Shown piece by piece: positions 35,518 to 45,421 of a stretch of DNA of 64,000 bases. The notes under the pieces are model-generated. The model was not told the origin of the DNA. It made no database searches and saw only the letters and a program-made list of their open reading frames with translations. The DNA is taken from assembly GCF_003129565.1 (NCBI RefSeq), contig NZ_QETF01000004.1, positions 124,001 through 188,000 on the forward strand, given 5' to 3'. Origin of the DNA: Salibaculum griseiflavum (GTDB taxonomy: Bacteria > Pseudomonadota > Alphaproteobacteria > Rhodobacterales > Rhodobacteraceae). The position numbers and the translations under genes were made by a program. The stretch's first letter is position 1, and each line of letters opens with the position of its first letter.

Positions 35518-36603
35518 TCAGGAGGGGATGTCGCCCTCGATTCCTTCGACGTAGAAGTTCATGCCGGCCAGCAGGCCGTCATCCGCCACCTCGCCCTCGG
35601 CAAGGAACTCGGTGCCGCTCTGGTCGGTCAACGGGCCGGTGAAGGGGTGATACTCACCCGCGGCGATGGCGTCGCGCATCGCTTCGGCCTCGGCCTTCAC
35701 GTCATCGGGCACGGCCGAGGAAATCTCGCCGATGCCGACCATGCCTTCGCCGATGCCCTGCCAGGTGTTCACGCTTTCCCAGGTGCCGTCCATCACGGCC
35801 TGAACGCGGTCGATGTAGTAGGGCGCCCAGTTGTCGATGATCGACGAGATCCGCGGCATCGGCGCGAATTCGGCCATGTCGGCGGCCTGACCGAAGGTGT
35901 AAACACCGCCGGCCTCTTTCGCGGCGGCGTGGGGCGCGGTGGAGTCGGTGTGTTGCAGCACCACGTCGCAGCCCTGTTCGATCAGCGCCTTGGCGGCGTC
36001 GGCTTCCTTGGCCGGGTTCAGCCACTCGAAGATCCAGATGATCTTGAATTCCACGTCCGGGTTCACCTTGCGGGCGTGGATGAAGGCCGAGTTGATGCCG
36101 CGCACGACCTCGGGGATCGGAACGGACGCGATGTAGCCGACCTTGTTGGACTGGGTCATCTTGCCGGCCAGGTGACCCTGGATGGCGCGGCCCTCGTAGA
36201 AGCGGGCGGAATAGACGCTGACATTGTCTGCCGTCTTGTAGCCGGTGGCGTGTTCGAAGACCACGTCGGGGAACTTGGCGGCGACGTTGATCGTCGGGTC
36301 CATGAAGCCGAAGGAGGTGGTGAAAATGATCTGGCACCCCTGCAGGCACATCTGGGTCATCACGCGTTCGGCGTCAGGGCCTTCGGGCACGCTTTCCTGG
36401 TAAACCAGTTCGACCGCGTCGCCGAAATGCTCGACCATTTCCTTGGCCGAATGGTGGTGGTGCTGGGTCCAGCCGCCATCGTTGATCGGGCCGACATAGA
36501 CGAAGCCGACCTTCATCGGCCCGTCCTGCGCCCGCAGCGGGGCGCCCAGGGCGGCGGCGAATGCGGCGGTGGCGCCGGTTTTCAGTAGCGTTCTTCTTTT
36601 CAT
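35518..36603 (-). CDS. BMP-family ABC transporter substrate-binding protein
   Basis: The 361-residue protein starts with a twin-arginine signal (MKRRTLLKTGATAAFAAALG) and then has the BMP (PnrA-like) fold: KVGFVYVGPINDGGWTQHHH and CQIIFTTSFGFMDPTINVA. BMP proteins bind nucleosides or related purines in the periplasm. It is the last gene of the operon that carries xanthine dehydrogenase, so purine bases or nucleosides are the likely ligand. ATG 36603 has GGGAGA upstream. Confidence 0.92.
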   Translation of the reverse strand: MKRRTLLKTGATAAFAAALGAPLRAQDGPMKVGFVYVGPINDGGWTQHHHHSAKEMVEHFGDAVELVYQESVPEGPDAERVMTQMCLQGCQIIFTTSFGFMDPTINVAAKFPDVVFEHATGYKTADNVSVYSARFYEGRAIQGHLAGKMTQSNKVGYIASVPIPEVVRGINSAFIHARKVNPDVEFKIIWIFEWLNPAKEADAAKALIEQGCDVVLQHTDSTAPHAAAKEAGGVYTFGQAADMAEFAPMPRISSIIDNWAPYYIDRVQAVMDGTWESVNTWQGIGEGMVGIGEISSAVPDDVKAEAEAMRDAIAAGEYHPFTGPLTDQSGTEFLAEGEVADDGLLAGMNFYVEGIEGDIPS

Positions 36604-36653
36604 GGTATTCTCCCGGTTGGTGGGGCGGCAGCCGCCCCGGTTCGTGTTTGGCC

Positions 36654-37568
36654 TCAGCGCGAGGCGTGGAATGTCTTGCCCAGTGACCCGGGCGCGCGTC
36701 CGGCTGCCAATATGACAAGAACGAGGATGGTCGCAACATAGGGCGACATGGACAGGTACTCGACGGGGATCGCGAGGCCCGCCGCCTGAAGGTTCAACTG
36801 CAACACGGTCACGCCGCCGAAGAGATAGGCGCCCAGCAGAAGCCGCAAGGGCTTCCAGCCCGCGAAGACGACGATGGCCAGGGCGATCCAGCCGGCGCCG
36901 GCGGTCATGCCCTCGGTCCATTGGGGCACCCGGACAAGGCTGATATAAGCGCCCCCCAGACCGGCGCAGGCCCCGCCGAACATGATCGCCCCGAAGCGGA
37001 TCAGCACCACGCGATAGCCAAGGGCATGGGCGGCCTCGTGGTTCTCGCCGACCGCGCGCAACACAAGGCCGGCGCGGGTGCGGGACAGGAAATACCAGAC
37101 CGCGACCACCAGCAGCAGACCAATATAGACCATGCCGTCATGGCGGAACAGAACCGGCCCCAGCACCGGCAGATCCGACAGGATGGGAATGTCGAGTTTC
37201 GGAAAGGCCGGTGGGCGGGCATCGGCAAAACTCTGGCCCAGAAGCGCAGACAGGCCCAGCCCGAACAGCGTCAGGGCCAGGCCGGTTGCCACCTGGTTGG
37301 ACAGCAGCACCTGTGTCAGCACCGCGAAGAGGAAAGACAGCATCAGCCCCCCCAGCGCCGCCCCCGCGAAGCCGAGCCAGGCATTGCCCGTTAGCGTGGA
37401 AAAGATGATGCCGCAGGCCGCGCCGGTGATCATCATGCCCTCGACGCCCAGGTTCAGCACGCCAGCGCGTTCCACGACCAACTCGCCGAGGGCGGCCAGA
37501 AGGATCGGGGTCGAGGCCACCATGAGCGAGGCCAGTAGAAGGAGCGGGTTGATCGAAGACAGGTCCAT
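36654..37568 (-). CDS. ABC transporter permease, BMP/nucleoside type (second permease)
   Basis: The 304-residue protein has eight or more hydrophobic segments and the BPD_transp_2 signature GELVVERAGVLNLGVEGMM near residues 27-45, and GLGGAYISLVRVPQWTEGMT later. These permeases partner BMP proteins. The start at 37568 shares one base with the stop of the preceding permease gene, so translation is coupled. Confidence 0.93.
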   Translation of the reverse strand: MDLSSINPLLLLASLMVASTPILLAALGELVVERAGVLNLGVEGMMITGAACGIIFSTLTGNAWLGFAGAALGGLMLSFLFAVLTQVLLSNQVATGLALTLFGLGLSALLGQSFADARPPAFPKLDIPILSDLPVLGPVLFRHDGMVYIGLLLVVAVWYFLSRTRAGLVLRAVGENHEAAHALGYRVVLIRFGAIMFGGACAGLGGAYISLVRVPQWTEGMTAGAGWIALAIVVFAGWKPLRLLLGAYLFGGVTVLQLNLQAAGLAIPVEYLSMSPYVATILVLVILAAGRAPGSLGKTFHASR

Positions 37569-38653
37569 CACGCCACCTTTTGCCGGCCGAACCGGATCCG
37601 GAAATTCGTCATCACGTCCACCGCCAGCAGGAAGAACAGCAGCATGCCCTGGAAGAGCTGGATCGCCGAGCGCGGCAGTTGCAGATTCATTTGCGCCAGC
37701 TCGCCGCCGATATAGGTCAGGGCCATGAGGAACCCGGCCAGCAATATGCCCACCGGGTGCAGGCGGCCCAGGAAGGCCACGATGATCGCGGTGAACCCGT
37801 ATCCCACGTTGAAACTGGCCAGCACCTGCCCCGAGGGGCCCGCCACCTCGAACATGCCGGCCATCCCGGCCAGTGCCCCGGACAGCCCGAGGCAGATCAG
37901 CACCATCTTGTCGGCGCTTACCCCGGCAAAGGCGGCGGCGCGGGGGCTTTGCCCGGCCAGGCGGACATTGAACCCGAAGATATGTCGGCTCAGCAGGATA
38001 TAGGCGGCCACCACGGCGAAGAACGCGGCGATGACGCCCCAATGCATGCCTGTATTGGCGATCAGCTCGGCATTATGCGCCGCCGGGTATTGCTGCAGGT
38101 TGCGGCTGCCCGGAAAGCCCATGCCATCGGGGTTGCGCAGCAGACCCAGCGCCATCGCGTCCAGCAGGAAATCGGCGACATAGACCAGCATCAGCGAGAC
38201 GAGTATCTCATTGGTGCGGAAATAGACGCGCAACAGCCCCGGGATCATCGCCCAGATCAGCCCGCCCAACGTGCCGGCCACGATCATCAGCGGAAAGACC
38301 AGCCAGCGTGCCTCGGACGGGTAGAAGGCCAAGGCCAGCCCGGCCCCGAACAGCGCGCCCATGATATACTGGCCCTCGGCGCCGATATTCCAGATCCCGG
38401 CGCGAAAACCGAAGCTGAGCCCGATGGCGATCAGGATCAGCGGCGCGGCCTTGACCAGAAGCTGCGGCCTGAAATAGCTGGCGAAATCGCCGAACAGCGG
38501 GTCCCAGAAGATCGTGCGGATCGCCTCGACCGGCGGTTTGCCAAGGGCCGCGAACACAAGCCCGCCGACGATCATGGTGACGATCACGGCCAGCAGCGGC
38601 GACAGGTAGGACCAGGCCCTTGAGGGCTGGGGGCGGCGTTCCAACGTGATCAT
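37568..38653 (-). CDS. ABC transporter permease, BMP/nucleoside type (first permease)
   Basis: The 361-residue protein has an N-terminal membrane anchor and the permease core with FRAGIWNIGAEGQYIMGALF, the counterpart of the conserved GEG-containing loop in this family, and GFTAIIVAFLGRLHPVGILL near the end. It forms the heterodimeric channel with the downstream permease. The ATPase gene ends 24 bases upstream. Confidence 0.93.
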   Translation of the reverse strand: MITLERRPQPSRAWSYLSPLLAVIVTMIVGGLVFAALGKPPVEAIRTIFWDPLFGDFASYFRPQLLVKAAPLILIAIGLSFGFRAGIWNIGAEGQYIMGALFGAGLALAFYPSEARWLVFPLMIVAGTLGGLIWAMIPGLLRVYFRTNEILVSLMLVYVADFLLDAMALGLLRNPDGMGFPGSRNLQQYPAAHNAELIANTGMHWGVIAAFFAVVAAYILLSRHIFGFNVRLAGQSPRAAAFAGVSADKMVLICLGLSGALAGMAGMFEVAGPSGQVLASFNVGYGFTAIIVAFLGRLHPVGILLAGFLMALTYIGGELAQMNLQLPRSAIQLFQGMLLFFLLAVDVMTNFRIRFGRQKVA

Positions 38654-38677
38654 GCCAAGGCCCCCTTACCGAAACGA

Positions 38678-40201
38678 TCAGGCGTCCACATGCGCCACCT
38701 CCATGTCATGGGCGCCGCCCAGCATCAGCCCGACCTCTTCGATGGTCAGGCCCTTTGCCGGGCGCGGGGCGCTCAGCCGGCCCTCGTTCAGGGCGGCGAA
38801 ATTGTCCGAGATTTCCATCAGCTCATCCAGATCCTGGCTGATGACGATGACGGCGGCGCCCTTGGCTGCAAGGTCAAGGATGGCCTGACGGATCGCCGCT
38901 GCCGCGCTGGCATCGACGCCCCATGTCGGCTGGTTCACGACCAGCACCTCGGGGTCCTGGAGGATTTCCCGGCCGATGACGAATTTTTGCAGATTGCCCC
39001 CCGACAGCGACCGCGCCACGTTTTCGGTTCCCGGTGTGCGCACATCGAACCGGTCGATGATGACGCTGGCGAAATCTCGCGCCCCGCCCCAATCGACGAA
39101 CCCGTTCTTCACAAGGTTCTTCCGGGTCTTGCCCGACAGGGCGGCATTCTCTGTCAGCGTCATGTCGGGTGCTGCGGCGTGGCCCAACCGTTCTTCGGGC
39201 GCTGCGCACAGGCCCAGCCCACGCCGGGCATTGGGCGGCACTTGTCCGATGGGCTGGCCCTTGAACTGCACCATTTGCGGGGCGGTCGGCATTTCGCCCG
39301 AAAGGGCCAGCAGCAATTCGTCCTGTCCGTTGCCCGCGACCCCCCCGATGCCCAGCACCTGGCCCGCGCGCACCTCGACCGAGATGTCGCGTAGCGGCGT
39401 GCCGAATTCCTGTGGCGAGCGGGCCGACAGCCCTTCCAGCTTCAACAGAATATCGCCCTCGGGGCCGGCCTCTCGTTCGGGCACATGCAGCGTGCCGCCG
39501 ACCATCATCTCCGCCATTTCGCGGGCCGACACATCGGACGGGACGCAATCGCCAACCACCTCGCCCAGACGCAGGATCGTGGCGGTGTCACAGAGGGCGC
39601 GGATCTCTTCCAGCTTGTGCGAGATATAGAGGATCGCCGTGCCCTCGGCCTTGAGCTTGCGCAGGGTCTCGAAGAGAATTTCGACCTCCTGCGGAGTCAA
39701 AACGCTGGTCGGCTCGTCCATGATCAGCAGCTTGGGGTCCTGCAACAGGCAGCGGATGATCTCGACGCGCTGGCGTTCGCCTGCCGACAGGTCGCCCACG
39801 ATGCGCGACGGGTCCAGCGGCAGCCCGTATTGTTCCGACACGTCGCGGATGCGCGCCGCCAGGTCGCGCAATGGCGGCGGGTTTTCCATGCCGAGCGCAA
39901 CGTTCTCCGCGACGTTCAGCGCGTCGAACAGCGAAAAGTGCTGGAAAACCATGGCGATACCGGCCGCGCGTGCAGCCTTTGGATCGGCAGGCTCGAATGG
40001 TTGACCGTTCAGGTGCATCACCCCGCTATCGGGCTTGACCAGTCCGTAGATCGATTTGACCAGGGTGGATTTTCCCGCGCCGTTCTCGCCCAAGAGGGCA
40101 TGAACCTCGCCTTGTTGGATTTCAAAGGAAACGTCGCGGTTTGCGACGACGCCCGGATAGGCCTTGGTCAGCCCAGCAAGCGCCAGCAGCGTTCGTGTCA
40201 T
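38678..40201 (-). CDS. ABC transporter ATP-binding protein with two nucleotide-binding domains
   Basis: The 507-residue protein contains a first domain with Walker A GENGAGKST, Q-loop VFQHFSLFDAL, signature LSAGERQRVEI and Walker B LLIMDEPTSVL. The second domain has a degenerate Walker A region (GGVAGNGQDELLLAL) and signature LSGGNLQKFVIGRE, as in RbsA- and NupA-like proteins. It powers the adjacent nucleoside-type permeases. Its ATG overlaps... the xdhC stop by four bases, joining transporter and catabolic enzyme in one operon. Confidence 0.95.
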   Translation of the reverse strand: MTRTLLALAGLTKAYPGVVANRDVSFEIQQGEVHALLGENGAGKSTLVKSIYGLVKPDSGVMHLNGQPFEPADPKAARAAGIAMVFQHFSLFDALNVAENVALGMENPPPLRDLAARIRDVSEQYGLPLDPSRIVGDLSAGERQRVEIIRCLLQDPKLLIMDEPTSVLTPQEVEILFETLRKLKAEGTAILYISHKLEEIRALCDTATILRLGEVVGDCVPSDVSAREMAEMMVGGTLHVPEREAGPEGDILLKLEGLSARSPQEFGTPLRDISVEVRAGQVLGIGGVAGNGQDELLLALSGEMPTAPQMVQFKGQPIGQVPPNARRGLGLCAAPEERLGHAAAPDMTLTENAALSGKTRKNLVKNGFVDWGGARDFASVIIDRFDVRTPGTENVARSLSGGNLQKFVIGREILQDPEVLVVNQPTWGVDASAAAAIRQAILDLAAKGAAVIVISQDLDELMEISDNFAALNEGRLSAPRPAKGLTIEEVGLMLGGAHDMEVAHVDA

Positions 40202-40944
40202 CCTGTCCTGTCCCCCTGGGCTTTTTGCCGGCCCGACGCCGACAATAGACTGGCGGCGACGCCAACGGCAATGGCCTGCGGGTGTTTGCCAAGGGACGGA
40301 TCCCCGATCGGGCAGGCAATGCGTGAAATCTGTGCGTCCGTGTGCCCCAAGGCAGCGAGTCGAGACCGGAACCGCGCCCATTTGGTCGCGGAACCGATCA
40401 GGCCGCAACTGGCGAAGCCGTGGTGCAGCAAGGCGTCGCATAGCTTGAGGTCGAGATCGTGGGAATAGGTGACGATCAGGTGGTCGGCCTGTGTCGGCGC
40501 GTGCCGGACCAGCCGGGGTGGCTCTGCCGCCACGATCGGGGTGACCCCATCGGGCAGGGCGTTCGGAAACCGGTCGGCCTCTACGTCGATCACACTGGGG
40601 GCAAAATCCGGAAGGGGGGCAAGGACGGATGCAAGGGATCGGCCAACATGGCCCGCTCCCCAGATCCAAAGTGGGCGACCTTCCGATGCGGTCAGGGCCT
40701 CGGCCTGGGCGAATTCAAGCACCACCGATCCGCCGCAGCACTGGCCCAGGGATGGGCCCAGCGGCACGGTTTCCCTGTGGGCGTCGCGGTCTTCGGCAAT
40801 CATCCGGCGGGCGGTGGCGATGGCCTGCCATTCCAGCGCGCCACCGCCGATCGTGCCCTCTATTTGATCCGGGCCGACCAGCATCTCGGTGCCCGCCTCG
40901 CGCGGGGTCGAGCCTGCCGTCGATGCCACCCGGACACGGATCAT
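40198..40944 (-). CDS. xdhC: Xanthine dehydrogenase accessory protein XdhC
   Basis: XdhC binds the molybdenum cofactor, promotes its sulfuration and inserts it into XdhB. The 248-residue protein has the N-terminal core STAGSTPREAGTEMLV and GTIGGGALEWQ, a conserved QCCGGSV, and a Rossmann C-terminal domain (LWIWGAGHVGRSLASVLAPL). It is shorter than usual at the extreme N-terminus by some 20 residues, but the core begins intact. It overlaps both neighbours by four bases (xdhB upstream, ATPase downstream). Confidence 0.93.
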   Translation of the reverse strand: MIRVRVASTAGSTPREAGTEMLVGPDQIEGTIGGGALEWQAIATARRMIAEDRDAHRETVPLGPSLGQCCGGSVVLEFAQAEALTASEGRPLWIWGAGHVGRSLASVLAPLPDFAPSVIDVEADRFPNALPDGVTPIVAAEPPRLVRHAPTQADHLIVTYSHDLDLKLCDALLHHGFASCGLIGSATKWARFRSRLAALGHTDAQISRIACPIGDPSLGKHPQAIAVGVAASLLSASGRQKAQGDRTG

Positions 40945-43376
40945 GCCTGCGCCCTCTTGACCGCACGCAGCACTTCTTCGGCGGTGGCAGGGGCTTGTAG
41001 GTCGGGGAAGGCAGGCCCGCAGGCGGCACAGGCGTCCGACAATGCCAAGTGGGCGGAAATGCCCAGCATGAAGGGCGGCTCCCCCACCGCCTTGGACCGG
41101 TAGATCGTTTCGGCGCGGTTCTCGCCCTCCCAAAGGGCGACGTTGAAGATATCGGGCCGGTCGGAACAGGCCGGGATCTTGTAGGTGCTGGGCGCATGGG
41201 TGCGCAGGTGGCCAGCATCGTCCCACCACAGCTCTTCGGTGGTCAGCCAGCCCGCGCCCTGCACGTAGCCGCCTTCGACCTGGCGGATATCCAGCGCCGG
41301 GTTCAGAGAGGCGCCGGCGTCGTGCAGGATATCCGTCCGCAGGATACGGTTTTCGCCGGTCAGGGTGTCGATCACCACCTCGGTGATTGCCGCGCCATAG
41401 GCGAAATAGAAGAACGGGCGGCCTTTACCGGCGATCCGGTCCCAGGCGACCTCGGGCGTCTTGTAGAACCCGGTCGCCGACAGGCTGACGCGGTTTTCAT
41501 AGGCGATCTGGGCAGCCCGGGCAAAGGGCATGACCTCGGTCCCGACGCGCACCTCGCCCTCGGCAAAGACCACCTCGGCGGGCTGCACCTGATGCAGTTC
41601 GGCCAGGCATTCGGCCATCCGGTCTCGGATCGTGTCGCAGGCGGCCTTCACCGCCATCCCGTTCAGATCGGACCCGGAAGAGGCGGCGGTTGCCGAGGTA
41701 TTGGGCACCTTGCCTGTATCCGTGGCGGTGATCTTGATCGCGTCGAGCGGCAGGCCAAAGCGGCTGGCCGCGACCTGGGCGACCTTCTGGAACAGGCCCT
41801 GGCCCATTTCGGTGCCGCCGTGGTTCATGTGGACCGAGCCGTCCTGGTAGACATGGACCAGCGCCCCGGCCTGGTTAAGATGGGTCAGGGTAAAGGAGAT
41901 GCCGAACTTCACCGGGCTGAAGGCGATGCCCTTTTTCAGGCGGTCATTACTGGCGTTCCACTCCGTGATCGCGGCCTTGCGACTGGCGTAATCTGCGCGC
42001 TCCAGCAGGCTGTCGGTCATCTCGTGCAGGATGAAATCCGTGACCTCCATGTGATAGGGGGTCGTGTTGCTGTCCTCGGCCGGTTGCGCGGGCGAGAATT
42101 CCCCGCCGAACCGCTTTGCCGCCCCCAGACCGGAGCTGACCTGCGTTGCGCCGCGGCTGGCGACATCACCGGGGTCCAGCTTGTTGCCGGGGGTGGGCGG
42201 CGTTGTTTCCGGTTTGCCGGTTTCTGCCAGCGGGGCCGCGCGGTAGTAATTGCGGCGGCGCAGCTCGACCGGGTCGATGCCCAGATCGTGCGCCAGGTGG
42301 TCCATGACCCGTTCGATCCCCACCATGCCCTGCGGTCCGCCGAAGCCGCGAAAGGCCGTGGCCGAGGCCATGTTGGTGCGCAGCCGGTGCGAGGTGATCC
42401 GCGCATTGGGCAGCAGATAGGCATTGTCGGCATGCAGCATGGCGCGGTCGGCCACGGGCAGCGACAGGTCTTGCGCCCAGCCGCAGCGGGTATACTGGGT
42501 GAAATCGACGGCGAGGATGCGCCCCTCGGCGTCATGTCCCACCGTGTAGTCGATGCGGAAATCGTGGCGCTTGCCGGTGATGGTCATATCGTCGTCGCGG
42601 TCATAGCGCATCTTGGCCGGCCGCCCGGTCAGTTGTGCCGCGACGGCACAGGCGACAGCCAGCGCGTTGCCCTGGCTTTCCTTGCCGCCGAACCCGCCGC
42701 CCATGCGCCGGGTCTCGACCCGCACGGCATGCATGGGCATGTTCAGCGCGTCGGCCACCTTGTGCTGGATCTCGGTCGGGTGCTGGGTCGAGGAATGCAC
42801 GACCATGTCGCCGCCTTCCTGGGGCAGGGCCAGCGCCGCTTGACCTTCGAGATAGAAATGTTCCTGCCCACCCATCTCGATCCGGCCCGACAAGCGGTGC
42901 GGGGCGGCGGCCAGCGCGGCGTCCACGTCGCCCTTGGTGTAGATGCGCGGGCCGTCCTCGAAGCGCCAATCCTTCTCCAGCGCGTCCTCGATCGTGAGGA
43001 CGGGCGGTTCTTCTTCATAGGTAACCTCGCCCAGCCGCGCGGCCTTGCGCGCGGCAAGATGGCTGTCGGCCACCACGAGAAACAGCGGCTGACCCGCATA
43101 ATGCACGTCTCCATCGCTGAGCAGGGGTTCGTCATGGATCGACGGCGAAACGTCATTGGCGCCGGGCAGGTCGGCGGCGGTGAGCACGGCGATCACGCCG
43201 GGGGCCTGCCGGACCTTATCAAGCGCCATCGCGGTGATGCGGCCACGGGCGATGGAGGACAGCCCGAAGGCCAGGTGCACCGCGTTGCCGGGCAGGGGGA
43301 TGTCATCGACATAGCGCGCCTGCCCGGTGACATGCAGGGCGGCGGCGTCATGGGGGCTTGGCTTGTGCACGCTCAT
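40941..43376 (-). CDS. xdhB: Xanthine dehydrogenase, molybdopterin-binding subunit
   Basis: XdhB holds the molybdenum cofactor and oxidises hypoxanthine and xanthine towards urate. The 811-residue protein has [20 protein letters not shown] at the N-terminus, [40 protein letters not shown] and [14 protein letters not shown] with the conserved cofactor loops, and [18 protein letters not shown] near the end, including the catalytic-glutamate region. It follows xdhA with a four-base overlap. Confidence 0.96.
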   Translation of the reverse strand: MSVHKPSPHDAAALHVTGQARYVDDIPLPGNAVHLAFGLSSIARGRITAMALDKVRQAPGVIAVLTAADLPGANDVSPSIHDEPLLSDGDVHYAGQPLFLVVADSHLAARKAARLGEVTYEEEPPVLTIEDALEKDWRFEDGPRIYTKGDVDAALAAAPHRLSGRIEMGGQEHFYLEGQAALALPQEGGDMVVHSSTQHPTEIQHKVADALNMPMHAVRVETRRMGGGFGGKESQGNALAVACAVAAQLTGRPAKMRYDRDDDMTITGKRHDFRIDYTVGHDAEGRILAVDFTQYTRCGWAQDLSLPVADRAMLHADNAYLLPNARITSHRLRTNMASATAFRGFGGPQGMVGIERVMDHLAHDLGIDPVELRRRNYYRAAPLAETGKPETTPPTPGNKLDPGDVASRGATQVSSGLGAAKRFGGEFSPAQPAEDSNTTPYHMEVTDFILHEMTDSLLERADYASRKAAITEWNASNDRLKKGIAFSPVKFGISFTLTHLNQAGALVHVYQDGSVHMNHGGTEMGQGLFQKVAQVAASRFGLPLDAIKITATDTGKVPNTSATAASSGSDLNGMAVKAACDTIRDRMAECLAELHQVQPAEVVFAEGEVRVGTEVMPFARAAQIAYENRVSLSATGFYKTPEVAWDRIAGKGRPFFYFAYGAAITEVVIDTLTGENRILRTDILHDAGASLNPALDIRQVEGGYVQGAGWLTTEELWWDDAGHLRTHAPSTYKIPACSDRPDIFNVALWEGENRAETIYRSKAVGEPPFMLGISAHLALSDACAACGPAFPDLQAPATAEEVLRAVKRAQA

Positions 43377-44767
43377 GGGGTCACCTCCAGAACGTGTTGG
43401 CCCTTTCCATCGAGATCATCGAAATACCGCCGCAACAGGCCTTGTGCGGCCTCCAGCCGGTAGGCGGCAGAGGCCCGCATATCGGTGAGCGGCTGGAAGT
43501 CCTCGGCGAGGGCGGCGGTTGCGGCCTCGATCGTTTCGGGTTGCCAGGCTGCGCCGGTCAGCGCCGTCTCGGCCGCGCCTGCCCGTTTCGGGATGCCGGC
43601 CATGCCGCCGAAGGCGATGCGCGCCCCGGTGACGACGCCAACGGCCACGGTCACGTTGAAACAGCCACAAAGCGCCGAGATGTCCTGGTCGAACCGTTTC
43701 GAGATCTTGTAGCAGCGCAGCGCCGGGGCGGCTTTCGGGATCGTCACGGCCTCGACGAATTCGCCGGGCTGGCGATCCTGCTTGCCGTAATCGAGGAAGA
43801 AATCCTCGATCGGCATCTCGCGCCGGGTTTGCCCGTGGCGCAAGTGCAGTGTCGCCCCCAGCGCGATCAGGGCCGGGGGATTGTCCCCGATGGGCGACCC
43901 GTTGGCGATGTTGCCGCCGATCGTGGCGGCGTTGCGCACCTGTTCGGACCCGTAGCGGCGCACCATCTCGGCATAGGACGGATAGAGCGGGCGCAAGGCG
44001 GCCAGAACATCCGTCATCGAAGTCGCGGCGCCGATGCGCAGGGCGTCGTCTGTCTCGCTGATGCCTTTGAGGTCGGCACAGCGGTTGAGGAAGGCCACCG
44101 GGGCAAGGTCGCGCAGCCCCTTGGTGACCCAGAGCCCCACATCCGTGGCCCCGGCGATCAGCGTGGCGTCGGGGTTGGCCGCGTACCATTCGGCCAGGGC
44201 ATCCGTGGTTTCGGGCAGGAACGGGGGCTCTGCCCCCGTCGCCTGCGGCGACTCCCCCGGAGTATTTTCGGCGAGATGAGAGTGATCGGCAGCGAGATGG
44301 GCGGGGACGGGCGTGCCTTCGGCGGCGCGGGCGGCGCGGATGATCGGGGCGTAGCCGGTGCAGCGGCACAGGTTGCCGGCCAGCACGTCGTCGTGATCGG
44401 TGCGGCCCGTGGCATGGGCGGTGGCCATGGAAACGACGAAGCCGGGTGTGCAGAACCCGCATTGCGACCCATGCTGGTCGATCATCGCCTGTTGAACCGG
44501 GTGCAGGGTGCCGTCGGGGGCGGCCAGCCCCTCGACCGTGCGCACGGATTTGCCGTGCAGTTGCGGCAGGAACAGGATGCAGGCGTTCAGGGCACGGGGG
44601 CCGGTTTCATCGGTGACCATCACGGTGCAGGCGCCGCAATCGCCTTCGTTGCATCCTTCTTTGGTTCCGGTGAGGCCACGGGTGTCCCGCAGCCAGTCAA
44701 GAAGCGTGCGCGTGGCCGGGGCTTCTGTTTGCACGGTCTCTCCGTTGAGAAGAAACGTGATGTTCAT
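43373..44767 (-). CDS. xdhA: Xanthine dehydrogenase, small (FeS/FAD) subunit
   Basis: The 464-residue protein carries two [2Fe-2S] clusters ([14 protein letters not shown] near 36-49; CGFCTPGF with CRCTG further on) and the FAD domain ([32 protein letters not shown]). It passes electrons from XdhB to NAD. The linker between the cluster and FAD domains contains [19 protein letters not shown], encoded by a copy of the two-hairpin repeat, an unusual insertion that keeps the frame. It is the first gene of the seven-gene purine operon; 44768-44964 upstream should hold its promoter. Confidence 0.95.
   Translation of the reverse strand: MNITFLLNGETVQTEAPATRTLLDWLRDTRGLTGTKEGCNEGDCGACTVMVTDETGPRALNACILFLPQLHGKSVRTVEGLAAPDGTLHPVQQAMIDQHGSQCGFCTPGFVVSMATAHATGRTDHDDVLAGNLCRCTGYAPIIRAARAAEGTPVPAHLAADHSHLAENTPGESPQATGAEPPFLPETTDALAEWYAANPDATLIAGATDVGLWVTKGLRDLAPVAFLNRCADLKGISETDDALRIGAATSMTDVLAALRPLYPSYAEMVRRYGSEQVRNAATIGGNIANGSPIGDNPPALIALGATLHLRHGQTRREMPIEDFFLDYGKQDRQPGEFVEAVTIPKAAPALRCYKISKRFDQDISALCGCFNVTVAVGVVTGARIAFGGMAGIPKRAGAAETALTGAAWQPETIEAATAALAEDFQPLTDMRASAAYRLEAAQGLLRRYFDDLDGKGQHVLEVTP
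44223..44270 (+). repeat. Two-hairpin dispersed element, copy inside xdhA
   Basis: Hairpin 1 pairs GGGGGC with GCCCCC around TCT; hairpin 2 pairs GTCGCC with GGCGAC around TGC; tail TCCCCCGGAGTATTTTCG. Compared with the copy at 26609-26657, the second stem changes on both sides so pairing is kept, and the tail differs at few positions. The element is antisense to xdhA and lies exactly in the codons for the interdomain linker. Confidence 0.75.
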
Positions 44768-44964
44768 GAATTTGACCCGCCGCGGTACTTCTTCGTTATG
44801 GGTTCCTATGGCGCTCCGTCGATGCGGCGTAGACGGGGCCTCCCTCCTGTAGGTGACAGCATGAAAACGACGGGGCGGCGTTTTGACAAGTCTTTTCGAT
44901 ACCGAAAGGACTGTTCGGAGAATTTTGAAACTGTGTCCAGCCTGGCGGAAAGGTCAGGCACCGA

Positions 44965-45297
44965 TCAGACGCCGGTGGAGGCGTGCAGGGCTGCGGACAG
45001 CGCGCCTTCCTGGTCCATGCGGTCTTCCCAGTTCCGGCGTTGCCATTCCAGCCAGCCCTGAAGCCGCATCAGCGGCGCGGCCTCGATATGACAGGTGCGC
45101 ACCCGGCCTTTCTTGACGGATCGCACCAGCCCGCCGCGCTCGAGCACCTTGAGATGGCGCATGAAGGTCGGCAAGGCCATTGGGTGGGGCGCGGCCAGGT
45201 CGCTGACCGTGGCCGGGCCTAGCGCAAGCCGTTCGATCACGGCGCGGCGCGTCGGGTCGGACAGGGCAGCGAACAGGGTGTCGAAATCGTCGGCCAT
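44965..45297 (-). CDS. ArsR/SmtB-family winged-helix regulator
   Basis: The 110-residue protein starts MADDFDTLFAALSDPTRRAV and has the winged helix with recognition segment MALPTFMRHLKVLERGGLVR. The CVC-type metal motif is absent (only one cysteine, in RTCHIE), so it is not a classical metal sensor. ATG 45297 is chosen over the frame's first ATG (45357) because it starts the conserved domain. It is divergent from dnaE; its targets are unknown. Confidence 0.87.
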   Translation of the reverse strand: MADDFDTLFAALSDPTRRAVIERLALGPATVSDLAAPHPMALPTFMRHLKVLERGGLVRSVKKGRVRTCHIEAAPLMRLQGWLEWQRRNWEDRMDQEGALSAALHASTGV

Positions 45298-45421
45298 TTC
45301 GCCACGTAATGGCGCATTGGCTGCGCGGTCAAGACAGTTGGCTTCCGGGCTAAGCAATATTCCGCGACAAATTCCCGGGGCCGATCTTCACCCCGACGCG
45401 CGGCGGGCCTATCGTGGGCAT

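Noticed and set aside
44894-44907. Inverted repeat TTTCG/CGAAA upstream of xdhA
   Set aside because: Only five pairs and a four-base spacer; could be an operator but is too short to claim.
44862-45062. A 66-codon plus-strand frame with GGTGACAGC upstream between xdhA and the ArsR gene
   Set aside because: It runs antisense into the ArsR coding sequence and its composition is not protein-like, so it was left out.
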